51,011 nucleotides of DNA from Bacillus sanguinis (GCF_018332475.1 NZ_BOQB01000036.1:1-51011), one strand, 5' to 3'. Shown: positions 25,546 through 36,166, counted from the first letter of the stretch. A program made the numbers and translations. The notes: generated by a model not told the origin, from the sequence alone.

Positions 25546-26808
25546 ATGAAGCTAAGTAAAATACTGATCGGTTCTGCAATTACTGGAGGCATATTACTTT
25601 GTGTAGGCGGTGTTAGCGGATATCAATATGTATCCAAACTAAATAATCAATTAGATACTACTGCATTACCAAATACTACATTTGAAGGTATTTCTCTCGG
25701 TGGAAAAAATAAAAAAGATATTCAAGCTATTATTAATCAAAAAACAACTGAATTAGACCAAAAATCTCTTACTTACATATTCCAAAATGATAAGCAAACT
25801 TACACATGGAAAGATTTAGGGGTAAATTATAAAGAAAAAGATATTATCGACAAGATTTTTAAAGAACAAGAAGGCAACGCAATGAATCGTTACAAAATGC
25901 GAAAGCAAGCTGAAAACGGTGAATTAAAACGTGACTACAAATTAACACCTCAATTAAATACAACTACCTATGAAAGCTTTATGAAGGATAAATATAATGA
26001 AACATTAAAAAATCCTGTTAATGCTGAATTAAGTATTGAAGGCACTACAGTAAATATTAGCCAAAGTCAAAATGGAGAAAAGATCGATAAAGGAAAGTTA
26101 AGTGATTTAACGAAACAGGCAATTAATTCTGGCACATCTGATGTTACATTACCAGTTACGCTATTAAAACCTGAACGTTCTACAGAAGATATACAGAAAA
26201 TGGGGATTAAAGAAGTAATCGCTGAATATTCGACTCCAATGGCTGGTCGTAATGGAAATCAATCCTTTAACGTAAATAAGTCAGCTAATACTTTAAGTGG
26301 AGTTATTGTCGCACCTGATGAAACATTTAGTTTTAATGGCCGCGTCGGTGTAACGGATGCTGCTCATGGTTATAAATCCGCTGCTGTATTTTCACAAGGT
26401 AAAGTTATACAAAGTGCAGGCGGAGGCGTTTGCCAAGTTAGTAGTACTTTATATAGCGCAGCTTTAAGAGCAGATTTAGGAATTGTTTCTCGAAGCAATC
26501 ATTCTATGCCAGTAAATTATTTACCACTTGGGCAAGATGCAGCAGTGGCAGATTATGGTCCGGATTTGAAATTTAAAAACAATACAGGCAATCATATTTA
26601 TATTCAAGCTTTTTCAAATGGAGGTAGTATTACTACACGCATCTTCGGTACAAATACTGGTAAAAATGTTGAAGTTTCTTCTCAAGTAATTAGTAGAACT
26701 GGTGATAAAATAACAGCGGTTACGTATAAAAAAGTAACACAAAACGGTGAAGTAATATCGAATGGGCAAATTTCAAAAAGCGTATATAAAAGTGCTCCAA
26801 CACAATAA
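25546..26808 (+). CDS. VanW family protein with peptidoglycan-binding-like domains (YoaR type)
   Basis: The 420-residue exported protein has an N-terminal membrane anchor (ILIGSAITGGILLCVGGVSGY), a region resembling the 'PG_binding_4' domain (FEGISLGGKNKKDIQAIIN, YKEKDIIDKIF), then a VanW domain with AGRNGNQSFNVNKSA, GVIVAPDETFSFNGRVG and the Cys-containing AGGGVCQVSSTLY. VanW-like proteins have no settled biochemical role; a cell-wall link is likely from the domains and from the LCP neighbour. The start has TGGGGGGAA 6 bases upstream. The terminator downstream is shared with a convergent gene. Confidence 0.88.
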   Translation: MKLSKILIGSAITGGILLCVGGVSGYQYVSKLNNQLDTTALPNTTFEGISLGGKNKKDIQAIINQKTTELDQKSLTYIFQNDKQTYTWKDLGVNYKEKDIIDKIFKEQEGNAMNRYKMRKQAENGELKRDYKLTPQLNTTTYESFMKDKYNETLKNPVNAELSIEGTTVNISQSQNGEKIDKGKLSDLTKQAINSGTSDVTLPVTLLKPERSTEDIQKMGIKEVIAEYSTPMAGRNGNQSFNVNKSANTLSGVIVAPDETFSFNGRVGVTDAAHGYKSAAVFSQGKVIQSAGGGVCQVSSTLYSAALRADLGIVSRSNHSMPVNYLPLGQDAAVADYGPDLKFKNNTGNHIYIQAFSNGGSITTRIFGTNTGKNVEVSSQVISRTGDKITAVTYKKVTQNGEVISNGQISKSVYKSAPTQ

Positions 26809-26838
26809 AAAACTATCAAATGGATAAATTGTAAAAAT

Positions 26839-26869
26839 AAAAAAGGCGTGATCTACTCACGCCTTTTTC
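26839..26869. terminator. bidirectional intrinsic terminator
   Basis: AAAAAAGGCGTGA-tcta-CTCACGCCTTTTT lies between the convergent VanW and immunity-like genes; it overlaps the last codons of the latter. Confidence 0.9.
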
Positions 26870-27129
26870 TTTTGCAATAATATTAAAAAGGTTGCAAGAT
26901 GGTCTTTCGTTTCTTCTAACGACCACATGCGATTTCCTTGCTTCGCAGCTAATACGCACGCCTCTTCCCAAGCATCCTTTTTCTTCATATATAATAATTC
27001 ATCGCGTAATTTCAAAACAATTTCTTCGTCTTCTTGCTCTATAAACTCTTCCATCACACCTACTATTTCATCTTCATGAACACTTAACGTACAGTACGAT
27101 TTAAGAAAGTATTGTAATGTTGTATACAT
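26857..27129 (-). CDS. putative immunity protein for the RNase A-like lipoprotein (CdiI type)
   Basis: The 90-residue, acidic, all-helical-looking protein has YTTLQYFLKSYCTLS at the N-terminus, an acidic middle EFIEQEDEEIVLKLRDELLY and the C-terminal pattern NRMWSLEETKDHLATFLILL. The spacing 'W...EET...L..FL..L' is what I know from small contact-dependent-inhibition immunity proteins. AGGGGAG lies 6-7 bases before ATG 27129. It starts 15 bases after the RNase A-like lipoprotein gene on the same strand, the usual toxin-then-immunity order. The assignment comes mainly from context plus a weak family resemblance; a chaperone or unknown small protein is the alternative. Confidence 0.6.
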   Translation of the reverse strand: MYTTLQYFLKSYCTLSVHEDEIVGVMEEFIEQEDEEIVLKLRDELLYMKKKDAWEEACVLAAKQGNRMWSLEETKDHLATFLILLQKKKA

Positions 27130-27144
27130 ATGTACTCCCCTTTC

Positions 27145-27666
27145 TTATTTGTCAGATGGATAAGAAGTAATGATCTTATATCCTAAATCCCCTGACTTAT
27201 CTCTCGCTAAAACCGTAACAGTTTTTACTAACTTGTCTTTTACATTCATATTTTTCTTTATTACCGTTTTTCCAACCGGGAATGAATGAGTTGTATTTAA
27301 TACGAGACGAGCCTCTTTAGAATTTTCCAACCAACCTTGAATTTCCTTATCATGCTGCTTCAAACTATCTTTTACAGCTTTCGTCGCCGTTTCCTTATCA
27401 TAGTATGTACTTGCCGCTGATACTTTATCTGTCTTCAAGCGATTCTTCAAATCCTCTTCTGATTTTCCTACATGTCTTTCAATCGTATGACCATTTTTAG
27501 GTGGTCCTTCCATTTCATCTAAAATATTATCACTAATTTTTTCTACTGATGTCGATTGATTCCCTGTTTGTTTCTCTGTTTTTTGTTCTTTTCCTGCACA
27601 TCCACTTAAGATCAGCATTAGTGCCAATAAACTACTCAAGAAAAGACTACTTATTCGTTTCATCAT
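27145..27666 (-). CDS. lipoprotein with a bacterial RNase A-like (CdiA-CT type) domain
   Basis: The 173-residue protein has a signal peptide ending in lipobox LILSGC (lipidated Cys23), a short polar linker, then from about residue 58 a domain that begins GHTIERHVGKSEEDLKNRL and ends VTVLARDKSGDLGYKIITSY. This is the pattern of the bacterial RNase A-like toxin domain first seen at the C-terminus of a Yersinia CdiA. Its active site uses His, Arg, Thr and Tyr; here His65, Arg76, Thr167 and Tyr169 have the same spacings (11 and 2) as I recall for that enzyme. It would be an RNA-cleaving toxin tethered outside the membrane. An immunity-like gene follows 15 bases downstream. Tandem ATGs at 27666 and 27663 follow AGAGGTG. 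Confidence 0.75.
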   Translation of the reverse strand: MMKRISSLFLSSLLALMLILSGCAGKEQKTEKQTGNQSTSVEKISDNILDEMEGPPKNGHTIERHVGKSEEDLKNRLKTDKVSAASTYYDKETATKAVKDSLKQHDKEIQGWLENSKEARLVLNTTHSFPVGKTVIKKNMNVKDKLVKTVTVLARDKSGDLGYKIITSYPSDK

Positions 27667-28061
27667 ATCACCTCTTTCATGATTATTATCGTAACTTACC
27701 TAAAAGTCAATTTCACAACGAAAAAACATACACATTTTTTAAATTCCTCACCTATTTTGCCATATTATCACCCGATTTTCATAAAATCGATATTTTATCC
27801 CCTTTCATAAATATACCCCTATGTTTTTCTGATTATTTCCTGAGTTAAACCACCCCTGAAACCACTGAATAAACCCTATATTTAAAGGGTTTATTCAGTG
27901 GTTTATTGAAAAGTAAAATATACCCCTTGTCTCATATACCTAATACCCTTATACGGTATATAGACGGTGTTTTATCTACGTTTTCTACATTATGTAAATT
28001 TGCACTTGCCTATACAATGGAAATATGGTGTAATGCAAAAAAAGATAAAGGATTTTAAACA
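27667..28061. other. divergent intergenic region
   Basis: No gene is seen between the divergent lipoprotein and VTT-protein genes. The only marked structure is the perfect 19-bp inverted repeat at 27859-27904; the AT-rich remainder probably holds both promoters. Confidence 0.4.
27859..27904. repeat. perfect 19-bp inverted repeat
   Basis: AAACCACTGAATAAACCCT (27859-27877) and its exact complement AGGGTTTATTCAGTGGTTT (27886-27904) flank an 8-base loop. No T-run follows on either strand and no convergent genes exist here, so it is not an ordinary terminator. It may be a small repeat, an RNA hairpin or a protein site. Confidence 0.7.
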
Positions 28062-28610
28062 ATGGCTGAAACAATTCAAAACTTCTTAACAGAATATTAT
28101 TCAATTGCAATTCCACTTAGTATCTTAATTAACATCGTCATTAGTCTTTTAGGTATTATCCCTAGTATTTTTTTAACCGCTATTAACATACAGCTCTTTG
28201 GCGTAACGAACGGAACCATTATTTCGATCACAGGTGAGGCCTTAGGGGCTATTATCTCGTTTTATATTTATCGTATAGGCCTTCAAAAGTTCACTCACGA
28301 TAAAGTAAATAAGTACCCAACGGTAGAGCGTCTTCTTTATGTACAAGGTAGAGAGGCCTTTCTACTCGTTCTATCGTTTCGATTCATACCTTTCATCCCA
28401 TCAAGTATCGTTACTTTATTTGCCGCTCTAGGTAAAATGTCATTACTCTCTTTCAGTATTGCCAGTACAATAGGTAAAATACCGGCTTTGCTAATCGAAG
28501 TATATTCGGCTTACCATGTCATGAATGGAACGAATGAAGCGAAGTGGATTGTAACAATCGCAGGGTGTGTTGGATTGTTTTATTTGTGGAAGAGATGGAG
28601 AAAAAAATAA
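28062..28610 (+). CDS. TVP38/TMEM64 (VTT/SNARE-associated domain) membrane protein
   Basis: The 182-residue integral membrane protein has the VTT (DedA-like) core: GEALGAIISFYIYRIGL, then LVLSFRFIPFIPSSIVTLFA and SFSIASTIGKIPALLIEVYS, with a basic C-terminal tail KRWRKK. Related proteins act as lipid scramblases or transporters in membrane homeostasis. AAAGGA lies 11 bases before ATG 28062. It is monocistronic, preceded by a perfect inverted repeat and followed by a terminator shared with nprA. Its exact substrate is unknown. Confidence 0.85.
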   Translation: MAETIQNFLTEYYSIAIPLSILINIVISLLGIIPSIFLTAINIQLFGVTNGTIISITGEALGAIISFYIYRIGLQKFTHDKVNKYPTVERLLYVQGREAFLLVLSFRFIPFIPSSIVTLFAALGKMSLLSFSIASTIGKIPALLIEVYSAYHVMNGTNEAKWIVTIAGCVGLFYLWKRWRKK

Positions 28611-28640
28611 AGAAGGAGCCTATGCTCCTTCTTTATTTTT
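28604..28640. terminator. bidirectional intrinsic terminator
   Basis: AAAGAAGGAGC / GCTCCTTCTTT hairpin with T-rich tracts on both strands, between the convergent VTT gene and nprA. Confidence 0.9.
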
Positions 28641-28673
28641 GAGATATTTTATTAATAATAGTCTCTTAAATCC

Positions 28674-30413
<1,740 letters not shown>

Positions 30414-30499
30414 TTAGCATTATGTTTCCACTATTAATATACTAAAAATTCAATTAATTTTTTTCTCAAGTTTTGTAGAATTTTGAGGAACAAATATTG

Positions 30500-30531
30500 A
30501 AAAACCCCTTTCCGATTGGAAAGGGGTTTTT
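30500..30531 (-). terminator. intrinsic terminator of the nprR-nprX operon
   Basis: AAAAACCCCTTTCC-gatt-GGAAAGGGGTTTTT sits right after the nprX stop and separates nprR-nprX from nprA. Confidence 0.93.
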
Positions 30532-30532
30532 A

Positions 30533-30658
30533 TTAAGAATTTATTACTTCTATTACTTCTTTAGCTTGACCATACATATCTCCAGTCCAAGCATATTGAG
30601 GTTCTAATACTACTAATATAGCCACTAATGCTAATGCACCAAAAATCATTTTTTTCAT
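30533..30658 (-). CDS. nprX: NprX quorum-sensing signal peptide precursor, divergent pherotype
   Basis: The 41-residue secreted pre-peptide follows nprR after 2 bases, with GGGAGG 8-9 bases before ATG 30658. The N-terminus MKKMIFGALALVAILVVL is an export signal; the C-terminal part reads EPQYAWTGDMYGQAKE and then VIEVINS. In reference strains the mature NprX heptapeptide is SKPDIVG. WTGDMYG at residues 24-30 aligns with it at Asp4 and Gly7 and keeps a hydrophobic residue at position 5, so it is the likely signal. Mature peptide would be exported, trimmed, re-imported by the oligopeptide permease and bound by NprR. The gene is easily missed because of its size. Confidence 0.82.
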   Translation of the reverse strand: MKKMIFGALALVAILVVLEPQYAWTGDMYGQAKEVIEVINS

Positions 30659-30660
30659 AT

Positions 30661-31932
30661 TCATCTTCCTCCCTTTTCTTCTAATAAATTAATAGTTAGT
30701 CTATAATATCGATTACTTTCCTGGAATTCTAATACTTCCTCATGATATTTTGCTAATTCTAAATATACCTTTTTTAAATCTTTTTTATTTTCCTCTTGCT
30801 TAAAAAATGTTAAAGCTTCTGTTTCTAAAAACTTTTTATACACCCCCTTCTCTTCAAAATATTTATATTGAAGTATTAAAAGTGTATATAACATACTTTT
30901 ATACTTCTCATCTCTTTTCGCAACTTCTATCCCTTTATTAATCCACTCTTTTACTTCTTCAAATTCCTTCAATTCAATACATTGCAATGCAATCTCATAT
31001 ACAGCATCAATGTAATCTAAATCTTCTTCCTTCTTGTATTGTAAACATTGTAAATAATACTCTTTCGCTTTTGCATAATCCTTTAAATGGTAATGTAAAT
31101 ACCCCATGTTATTTAGAGCAATCGCTGTTATGTTATCTTTATCCGCAAAAGAATTAGCCTCTCTTAAAATATTTCTATAAATCCCCAAAGCCTCGTTATA
31201 TTGTTTTTTCTGTATATAACTTAACCCTATCAATAACTGGCAATTAATCACATGACGAAATTTATATTCATTCTTAAAGCCTTCCATAGCTAAATGAGCA
31301 AAATGTAAAGCCATATGTTCTATTTCTAATTCATTATAAACGAGAGCTAAATTATAATAGATTCCAGTTTCATAATAGCCTTGTTCTTTCGCCATCACTT
31401 CAGTTTGAACTAAATAATCTAAGGCCGTTTTATATTTATGCTGTAAAAAATAATATAGACCTTTACTATACGTATATAATAGTTTCTGAAATGGCGAATA
31501 CTTTTTGTACATCTTTTTTAATCTCTCTAATTCTTCTTCAACAGCAGGAAAATCTCGTTTCATAATTAAATAACGAGTATAAAGCAGTTTATAATAATTT
31601 ATAATTTCAAAATCCAAAACATGCTTCACTTCACCTTGCAACTCTTCATATATGCGTTCTACTTGTGGCTTGTCCAAATGAACTAATGCATTTAACCAGT
31701 CATCCAGCTTCCCCTTCACATCTTCTTCTACATCTCTCAAATCCGTCACGGCAATTTCTAATCTTGCGCAGAGCAATTGTAGAATTTCTTCTGATGCTTC
31801 GATCTTTCCGTTTTCGATTTTACTTAAGTATGAGACAGAACAAATGCCCTGACATAATTCTTCTTGTGTCATTTTTTGCTGTAGCCGTTTATAAAAGACT
31901 TGTTTGCCTATTTTTTCTAATGTTTGTTGCAT
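30661..31932 (-). CDS. nprR: NprR, peptide-activated RRNPP quorum-sensing regulator
   Basis: The 423-residue cytoplasmic protein has an N-terminal HTH (MTQEELCQGICSVSYLSKIENGKI, residues about 20-45) and then TPR repeats to the C-terminus (for example YYNLALVYNELEIEHMALHF and NNMGYLHYHLKDYAKAKEYY). NprR binds re-imported NprX, changes oligomeric state and activates nprA and other late-growth genes; without peptide it also acts Rap-like on Spo0F in some strains. From memory, the first 170 residues look almost unchanged relative to reference NprR while the TPR part differs much more, fitting the altered NprX. ATG 31932 is followed by the typical MQQTLEKIGKQVFYKRL. Confidence 0.93.
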   Translation of the reverse strand: MQQTLEKIGKQVFYKRLQQKMTQEELCQGICSVSYLSKIENGKIEASEEILQLLCARLEIAVTDLRDVEEDVKGKLDDWLNALVHLDKPQVERIYEELQGEVKHVLDFEIINYYKLLYTRYLIMKRDFPAVEEELERLKKMYKKYSPFQKLLYTYSKGLYYFLQHKYKTALDYLVQTEVMAKEQGYYETGIYYNLALVYNELEIEHMALHFAHLAMEGFKNEYKFRHVINCQLLIGLSYIQKKQYNEALGIYRNILREANSFADKDNITAIALNNMGYLHYHLKDYAKAKEYYLQCLQYKKEEDLDYIDAVYEIALQCIELKEFEEVKEWINKGIEVAKRDEKYKSMLYTLLILQYKYFEEKGVYKKFLETEALTFFKQEENKKDLKKVYLELAKYHEEVLEFQESNRYYRLTINLLEEKGGR

Positions 31933-32131
31933 TGTCCTCCTCCATTCTCATTACCCCCATTACTCTAATAATACATAAAATCTTGAGAAATATAAATTGA
32001 TAAATGTTAATTTTCTAAAAAATATGCAATATTTCATTTTTTTACCTCTTGACTATACTTTCATATCCATTCTTTGCTACGAGCGATGAAAAATTGGTAT
32101 ACTATAACCAAATTATGGAGGTGTTTTCGCG

Positions 32132-33595
32132 ATGACTTATTATAAAGACGATAGCTATGCCTTACATACAGATTTATATCAAATTAATATGGCTTATACA
32201 TATTGGAAAGATGGTATTCATAATCGCCGCTCGGTGTTTGATTTATACTTTCGAAAGCTTCCATTCGAGAACGGTTATGCTGTTTTTGCTGGCCTTGAAA
32301 AGATTGTAGAGTACATAGAAAACTTCAGTTTTACGGAAAGCGATATCGCTTATTTAGCAGAATTACAATTCGAAGAAGAATTCCTTCAGTATTTACAAAA
32401 TATGAAATTTACCGGGACGGTTCGAAGTATGCAAGAAGGTGAAGTTGTATTTAATAACGAGCCTTTATTACGTGTTGATGCACCGCTCGGCGAAGCACAA
32501 ATTATTGAAACTGCCCTGTTAAACATTGTGAATTACCAAACATTAATTGCAACAAAAGCTACTCGTATGAAGCACGCTGCAAATAATGACGAACTTTTAG
32601 AATTCGGTACAAGACGTGCTCACGAGTTCGATGCTGCTCTTTGGGGCACACGCGCTGCCTTTATTGGTGGTTTCTCATCTACGAGTAACGTACGGGCCGG
32701 GAAGCGCTTCGGAATACCCGTAGCCGGCACACACGCTCACTCTTTCGTTCAAGCGTATCGCGACGAATATGTCGCGTTTAAGAAATACGCTGAAACTCAT
32801 AAAAAATGCGTCTTCCTCGTTGATACATACGACACTTTAAAATCAGGTGTTCCAAATGCGATTCGCGTCGCGAAAGAGTTTGGAGATCGTATCGATTTTT
32901 ACGGCATTCGCCTTGATAGTGGTGATATGGCTTATTTATCTAAAAAGGCAAGAAAACTATTAGATGAGGCTGGATTTACACATACAAAAATTATTGCTTC
33001 TAGCGATTTAGATGAGTACACAATTATGCACTTGAAATCTCAAGGCGCAAAAATTGATGTATGGGGCGTTGGAACAAAATTAATTACATCCTTTGAACAA
33101 CCAGCGTTAGGGGCTGTGTATAAGCTAGTTGCGATTGAAGATACTGATGGAAAATTAAATGATACAATTAAAATTTCATCTAATCCTGAAAAAATTACCA
33201 CTCCAGGACTGAAACGAATTTATCGCATTATCAATCGAGTTAACAATCATGCAGAAGGTGATTATATTGCATTAGATTCTGAAGATCCAGGAAAAGAAGA
33301 ACGTTTAAAAATGTTTCATCCTGTTCACACGTATATAAGCAAATTTGTAACAAACTTTGAAGCTCGCGAACTGCATAAAGACATTTTCGTTAACGGTGAA
33401 AGAACATATGAACTACCAGACATATTAGATATTCAAAAATACAATGAACAGAGTCTCGCACTATTTTGGGAAGAGTATATGAGAACTTTAAATCCCGAAG
33501 AGTACCCTGTCGACTTAAGTCAAGAATGCTGGGATCATAAAATGAATTACATTCAAACTGTTCGAGAACAAGTTGAAAAAAACATACAAAAGTAA
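32132..33595 (+). CDS. pncB: nicotinate phosphoribosyltransferase
   Basis: The 487-residue enzyme makes nicotinate mononucleotide from nicotinate and PRPP in the NAD salvage pathway. Family features include the N-terminal TDLYQINMAYTYWKDG, the ELLEFGTRRAHEFDAAL region, STSNVRAGKRFGIPVAGTHAHSF with the phosphorylated-His type motif, and VWGVGTKLITS. Length and order fit the Bacillus YueK type. GGAGGTG lies 7-9 bases before ATG 32132. It is monocistronic, divergent from nprR with a 199-bp spacer, and ends in a terminator. Confidence 0.95.
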   Translation: MTYYKDDSYALHTDLYQINMAYTYWKDGIHNRRSVFDLYFRKLPFENGYAVFAGLEKIVEYIENFSFTESDIAYLAELQFEEEFLQYLQNMKFTGTVRSMQEGEVVFNNEPLLRVDAPLGEAQIIETALLNIVNYQTLIATKATRMKHAANNDELLEFGTRRAHEFDAALWGTRAAFIGGFSSTSNVRAGKRFGIPVAGTHAHSFVQAYRDEYVAFKKYAETHKKCVFLVDTYDTLKSGVPNAIRVAKEFGDRIDFYGIRLDSGDMAYLSKKARKLLDEAGFTHTKIIASSDLDEYTIMHLKSQGAKIDVWGVGTKLITSFEQPALGAVYKLVAIEDTDGKLNDTIKISSNPEKITTPGLKRIYRIINRVNNHAEGDYIALDSEDPGKEERLKMFHPVHTYISKFVTNFEARELHKDIFVNGERTYELPDILDIQKYNEQSLALFWEEYMRTLNPEEYPVDLSQECWDHKMNYIQTVREQVEKNIQK

Positions 33596-33626
33596 ACAGA
33601 GAAGTTTCTCCTTCTCTGTTTTTTTC
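33594..33626 (+). terminator. intrinsic terminator after pncB
   Basis: AAACAGAGAAG / CTTCTCTGTTTTTTT stem with a 6-base loop, overlapping the pncB stop codon. Confidence 0.92.
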
Positions 33627-33768
33627 AATACTATATGGATATTTGTAAAAAATATATTAAAATAATAAGATGAATGTTTTTTATTTGTAAATTTTAATAT
33701 TATACTATTCAAAAATAAAATAATATTTGATATTATTTTATTGAATCAATTTCAACAAAATCACTAAT

Positions 33769-33801
33769 AAAAAAGAGGACGCAGGTTGCGTCCTCTTTTT
33801 T
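33769..33801 (-). terminator. intrinsic terminator of cadA
   Basis: AAAAAAGAGGACGCA-ggt-TGCGTCCTCTTTTTT at the cadA stop; T-runs on both strands. Confidence 0.92.
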
Positions 33802-36166
33802 ATAAATCCTTCACTCGTAATACACGCATTGCATTTAACACTGCAAGTAGTGTCACACCAACATCTGAGAAGACAGCTTCCCACATTGTTGCAATACCAA
33901 ACGCACCAAGTAATAAAACTAATCCTTTTACACCTAATGCAAAGATGATATTCTGCCATACAATGCGTCGTGTGCGTTTTGCAATGTTTAAGGCTGTTGC
34001 AATTTTTGAAGGCTCATCAGTCATAATAACAATGTCTGCCGCCTCAATCGCTGCATCTGATCCTAAACCACCCATCGCAATACCAACATCTGCTCTTGCT
34101 AATACCGGTGTGTCATTAATACCATCACCAACGAAAGCAACTTTTTCTTTTCCGTGCTTCGCCGCATCAATTTTTTCAATCTCTTCTACTTTTTGTTGCG
34201 GTAATAGTTCTGCGTGAACTTCATCTAAACCTAATTCTTTACCAACAGCTTCACCGACTAGCTTTGCATCACCAGTTAACATGACCGTCTTCTTAATACC
34301 TAGTTCTTTTAATTTTTGAATTGCTTGTTTTGAATCTTCTTTTACCTCATCAGAGATAACAATATAACCTGCATATTCCCCATCTACAGCAACATGAACT
34401 AATGTACCTACCGTTTCTGGTTGCTTAAATGTAATGTTTTCTTTTCTCATTAATTTAGCATTACCTGCAAAAATTTTTTTTCCTTGTACTTTGACGACTG
34501 TACCGTGACCAGAAATTTCGTTATAATCATCGATTATTTTTTCATCAATTGATTCTCCATATGCCTTTCTAATCGATTGTGCAATTGGATGGTTAGAATA
34601 CACTTCAGCAAATGCTGCATACTCTAATAATTCTTCATTTGTAATACCTTCGCTTGGTTCCATTTTTGTAACTTTGAAGACACCTTTTGTTAATGTTCCT
34701 GTTTTATCAAAAACAATATATTTTACATCATTTAAAGCTTCTAAATAGTTACTTCCTTTTATTAACACACCGCTTTTAGATGCACCACCAATTCCTCCAA
34801 AGAATCCAAGAGGTATAGATACAACTAACGCACATGGACAAGAGATTACTAAGAACACTAAAGCTCTATAAATCCATTCTGAGAATGTAGCTCCTTCTAA
34901 AATAAGTGGTGGAATAAACGCCATAATCGCTGCTGTAATAACTACAACTGGGGTGTAGTAACGCGCGAACTTCGTAATAAAGTTTTCTGTTGGCGCTTTT
35001 TTACTGCTTGCATTTTGAACTAAATCTAAAATTTTTGATACAGTTGATTCACCAAATTCTTTTGTAACTTCAATTGTTAATACACCATTTTGGTTCACAA
35101 AACCACTTAATACATCATTTCCAACTTCAACTTCACGTGGTACAGATTCACCAGTCAATGCTGAAGTATCTACCATTGATGTTCCTTCAACTACTTTTCC
35201 GTCTAATGGTACTTTCTCACCAGGCTTCACAATAATATAATCGCCGATTTGTACATCTTCTGGTGATACTTGTTTTGTTTCATTTCCAACCTTCACATTC
35301 GCGTAATCAGGACGGATATCCATTAATGAAGTAATTGATTTTCGAGAACGGTTTACCGCAATACTTTGGAATAGTTCCCCTACTTGATAGAATAGCATTA
35401 CCGCAACAGCTTCTGAATATTGTTGAATCGCGAAAGCTCCTAGTGTTGCGATTGCCATTAAGAAGTTCTCATCGAAGACTTGGCCACGAGTTATGTTTCT
35501 TACCGCTCTCCAAACGATATCTCCACCTATTAATAAATATGCAAGGACGAATAGCGTAATTGTTATCATTTGTGGTAAGCCAGCTAATGCAGCAATTGCT
35601 GTCAAAATTCCGCCGACCACTAATCGTCCTACCATCTTTTTCACATTTGCTTCACCATGGTCGTGACTATGTCCGTGGTCATGACCACCTTTTTCTTCAC
35701 GAACAACTTTCACATCGGGTTCTAACTTTTGTACGATATTTGTTATATTTGCTACAGTTGCTTCTAATTCTCTTTTATTCGCAACTTCAACTCTTAATTT
35801 CTTTGATACGAAATCAACAGTTGCTGCTGAAACAGTGGGCATTTCTTTCACTTTATTTTCAATCTTCATCGCACAGTTCGCACAATCTAAACCTTCTAAT
35901 ATAAATACTTCTTTTGCAACTTTATTTTTTTGTTCTTCTTGTACTTTAATGTGCGGTTCTAATTTTGTAACGAGTTGTTTTGCTTCTGTAACAATTTCAC
36001 TTTCTTTATTTTGTGCCGTTTCTAAAACCATTGTTTTTGTCGCGAAATTTACAGAGCAAGAGTTTACTCCTTCTATATTCCCAACGCCTTTTTCAATTTT
36101 CATTGCACAGTTCGCACAATCTAAACCTTCTAACACCAGTTTCTTTTTCACTAATGCTTCAGCCAT
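33800..36166 (-). CDS. cadA: Cd2+/Zn2+/Pb2+-exporting P1B-type ATPase
   Basis: The 788-residue efflux pump has two N-terminal HMA metal-binding domains (GLDCANC at residues 14-20 and again near 92-98), a His/Asp linker (HDHGHSHDHGE), the membrane CPC motif (SCPCALVVS), phosphorylation site DKTGTLT, the P1B HP locus (NHPIAQ) and hinge GDGINDTP. The CPC with an HMA pair and a His-rich linker marks a divalent-metal exporter rather than a copper pump. GGAGGGAG precedes ATG 36166. It lies 24 bases downstream of its CadC-type repressor, in the usual cadCA order, so export is induced by Cd, Pb or Zn. Confidence 0.95.
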   Translation of the reverse strand: MAEALVKKKLVLEGLDCANCAMKIEKGVGNIEGVNSCSVNFATKTMVLETAQNKESEIVTEAKQLVTKLEPHIKVQEEQKNKVAKEVFILEGLDCANCAMKIENKVKEMPTVSAATVDFVSKKLRVEVANKRELEATVANITNIVQKLEPDVKVVREEKGGHDHGHSHDHGEANVKKMVGRLVVGGILTAIAALAGLPQMITITLFVLAYLLIGGDIVWRAVRNITRGQVFDENFLMAIATLGAFAIQQYSEAVAVMLFYQVGELFQSIAVNRSRKSITSLMDIRPDYANVKVGNETKQVSPEDVQIGDYIIVKPGEKVPLDGKVVEGTSMVDTSALTGESVPREVEVGNDVLSGFVNQNGVLTIEVTKEFGESTVSKILDLVQNASSKKAPTENFITKFARYYTPVVVITAAIMAFIPPLILEGATFSEWIYRALVFLVISCPCALVVSIPLGFFGGIGGASKSGVLIKGSNYLEALNDVKYIVFDKTGTLTKGVFKVTKMEPSEGITNEELLEYAAFAEVYSNHPIAQSIRKAYGESIDEKIIDDYNEISGHGTVVKVQGKKIFAGNAKLMRKENITFKQPETVGTLVHVAVDGEYAGYIVISDEVKEDSKQAIQKLKELGIKKTVMLTGDAKLVGEAVGKELGLDEVHAELLPQQKVEEIEKIDAAKHGKEKVAFVGDGINDTPVLARADVGIAMGGLGSDAAIEAADIVIMTDEPSKIATALNIAKRTRRIVWQNIIFALGVKGLVLLLGAFGIATMWEAVFSDVGVTLLAVLNAMRVLRVKDL

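Noticed and set aside
30533-30658. Possible PapR (PlcR signal) instead of NprX
   Set aside because: No LPFEF-type C-terminus, and the neighbouring regulator is NprR with nprA downstream.
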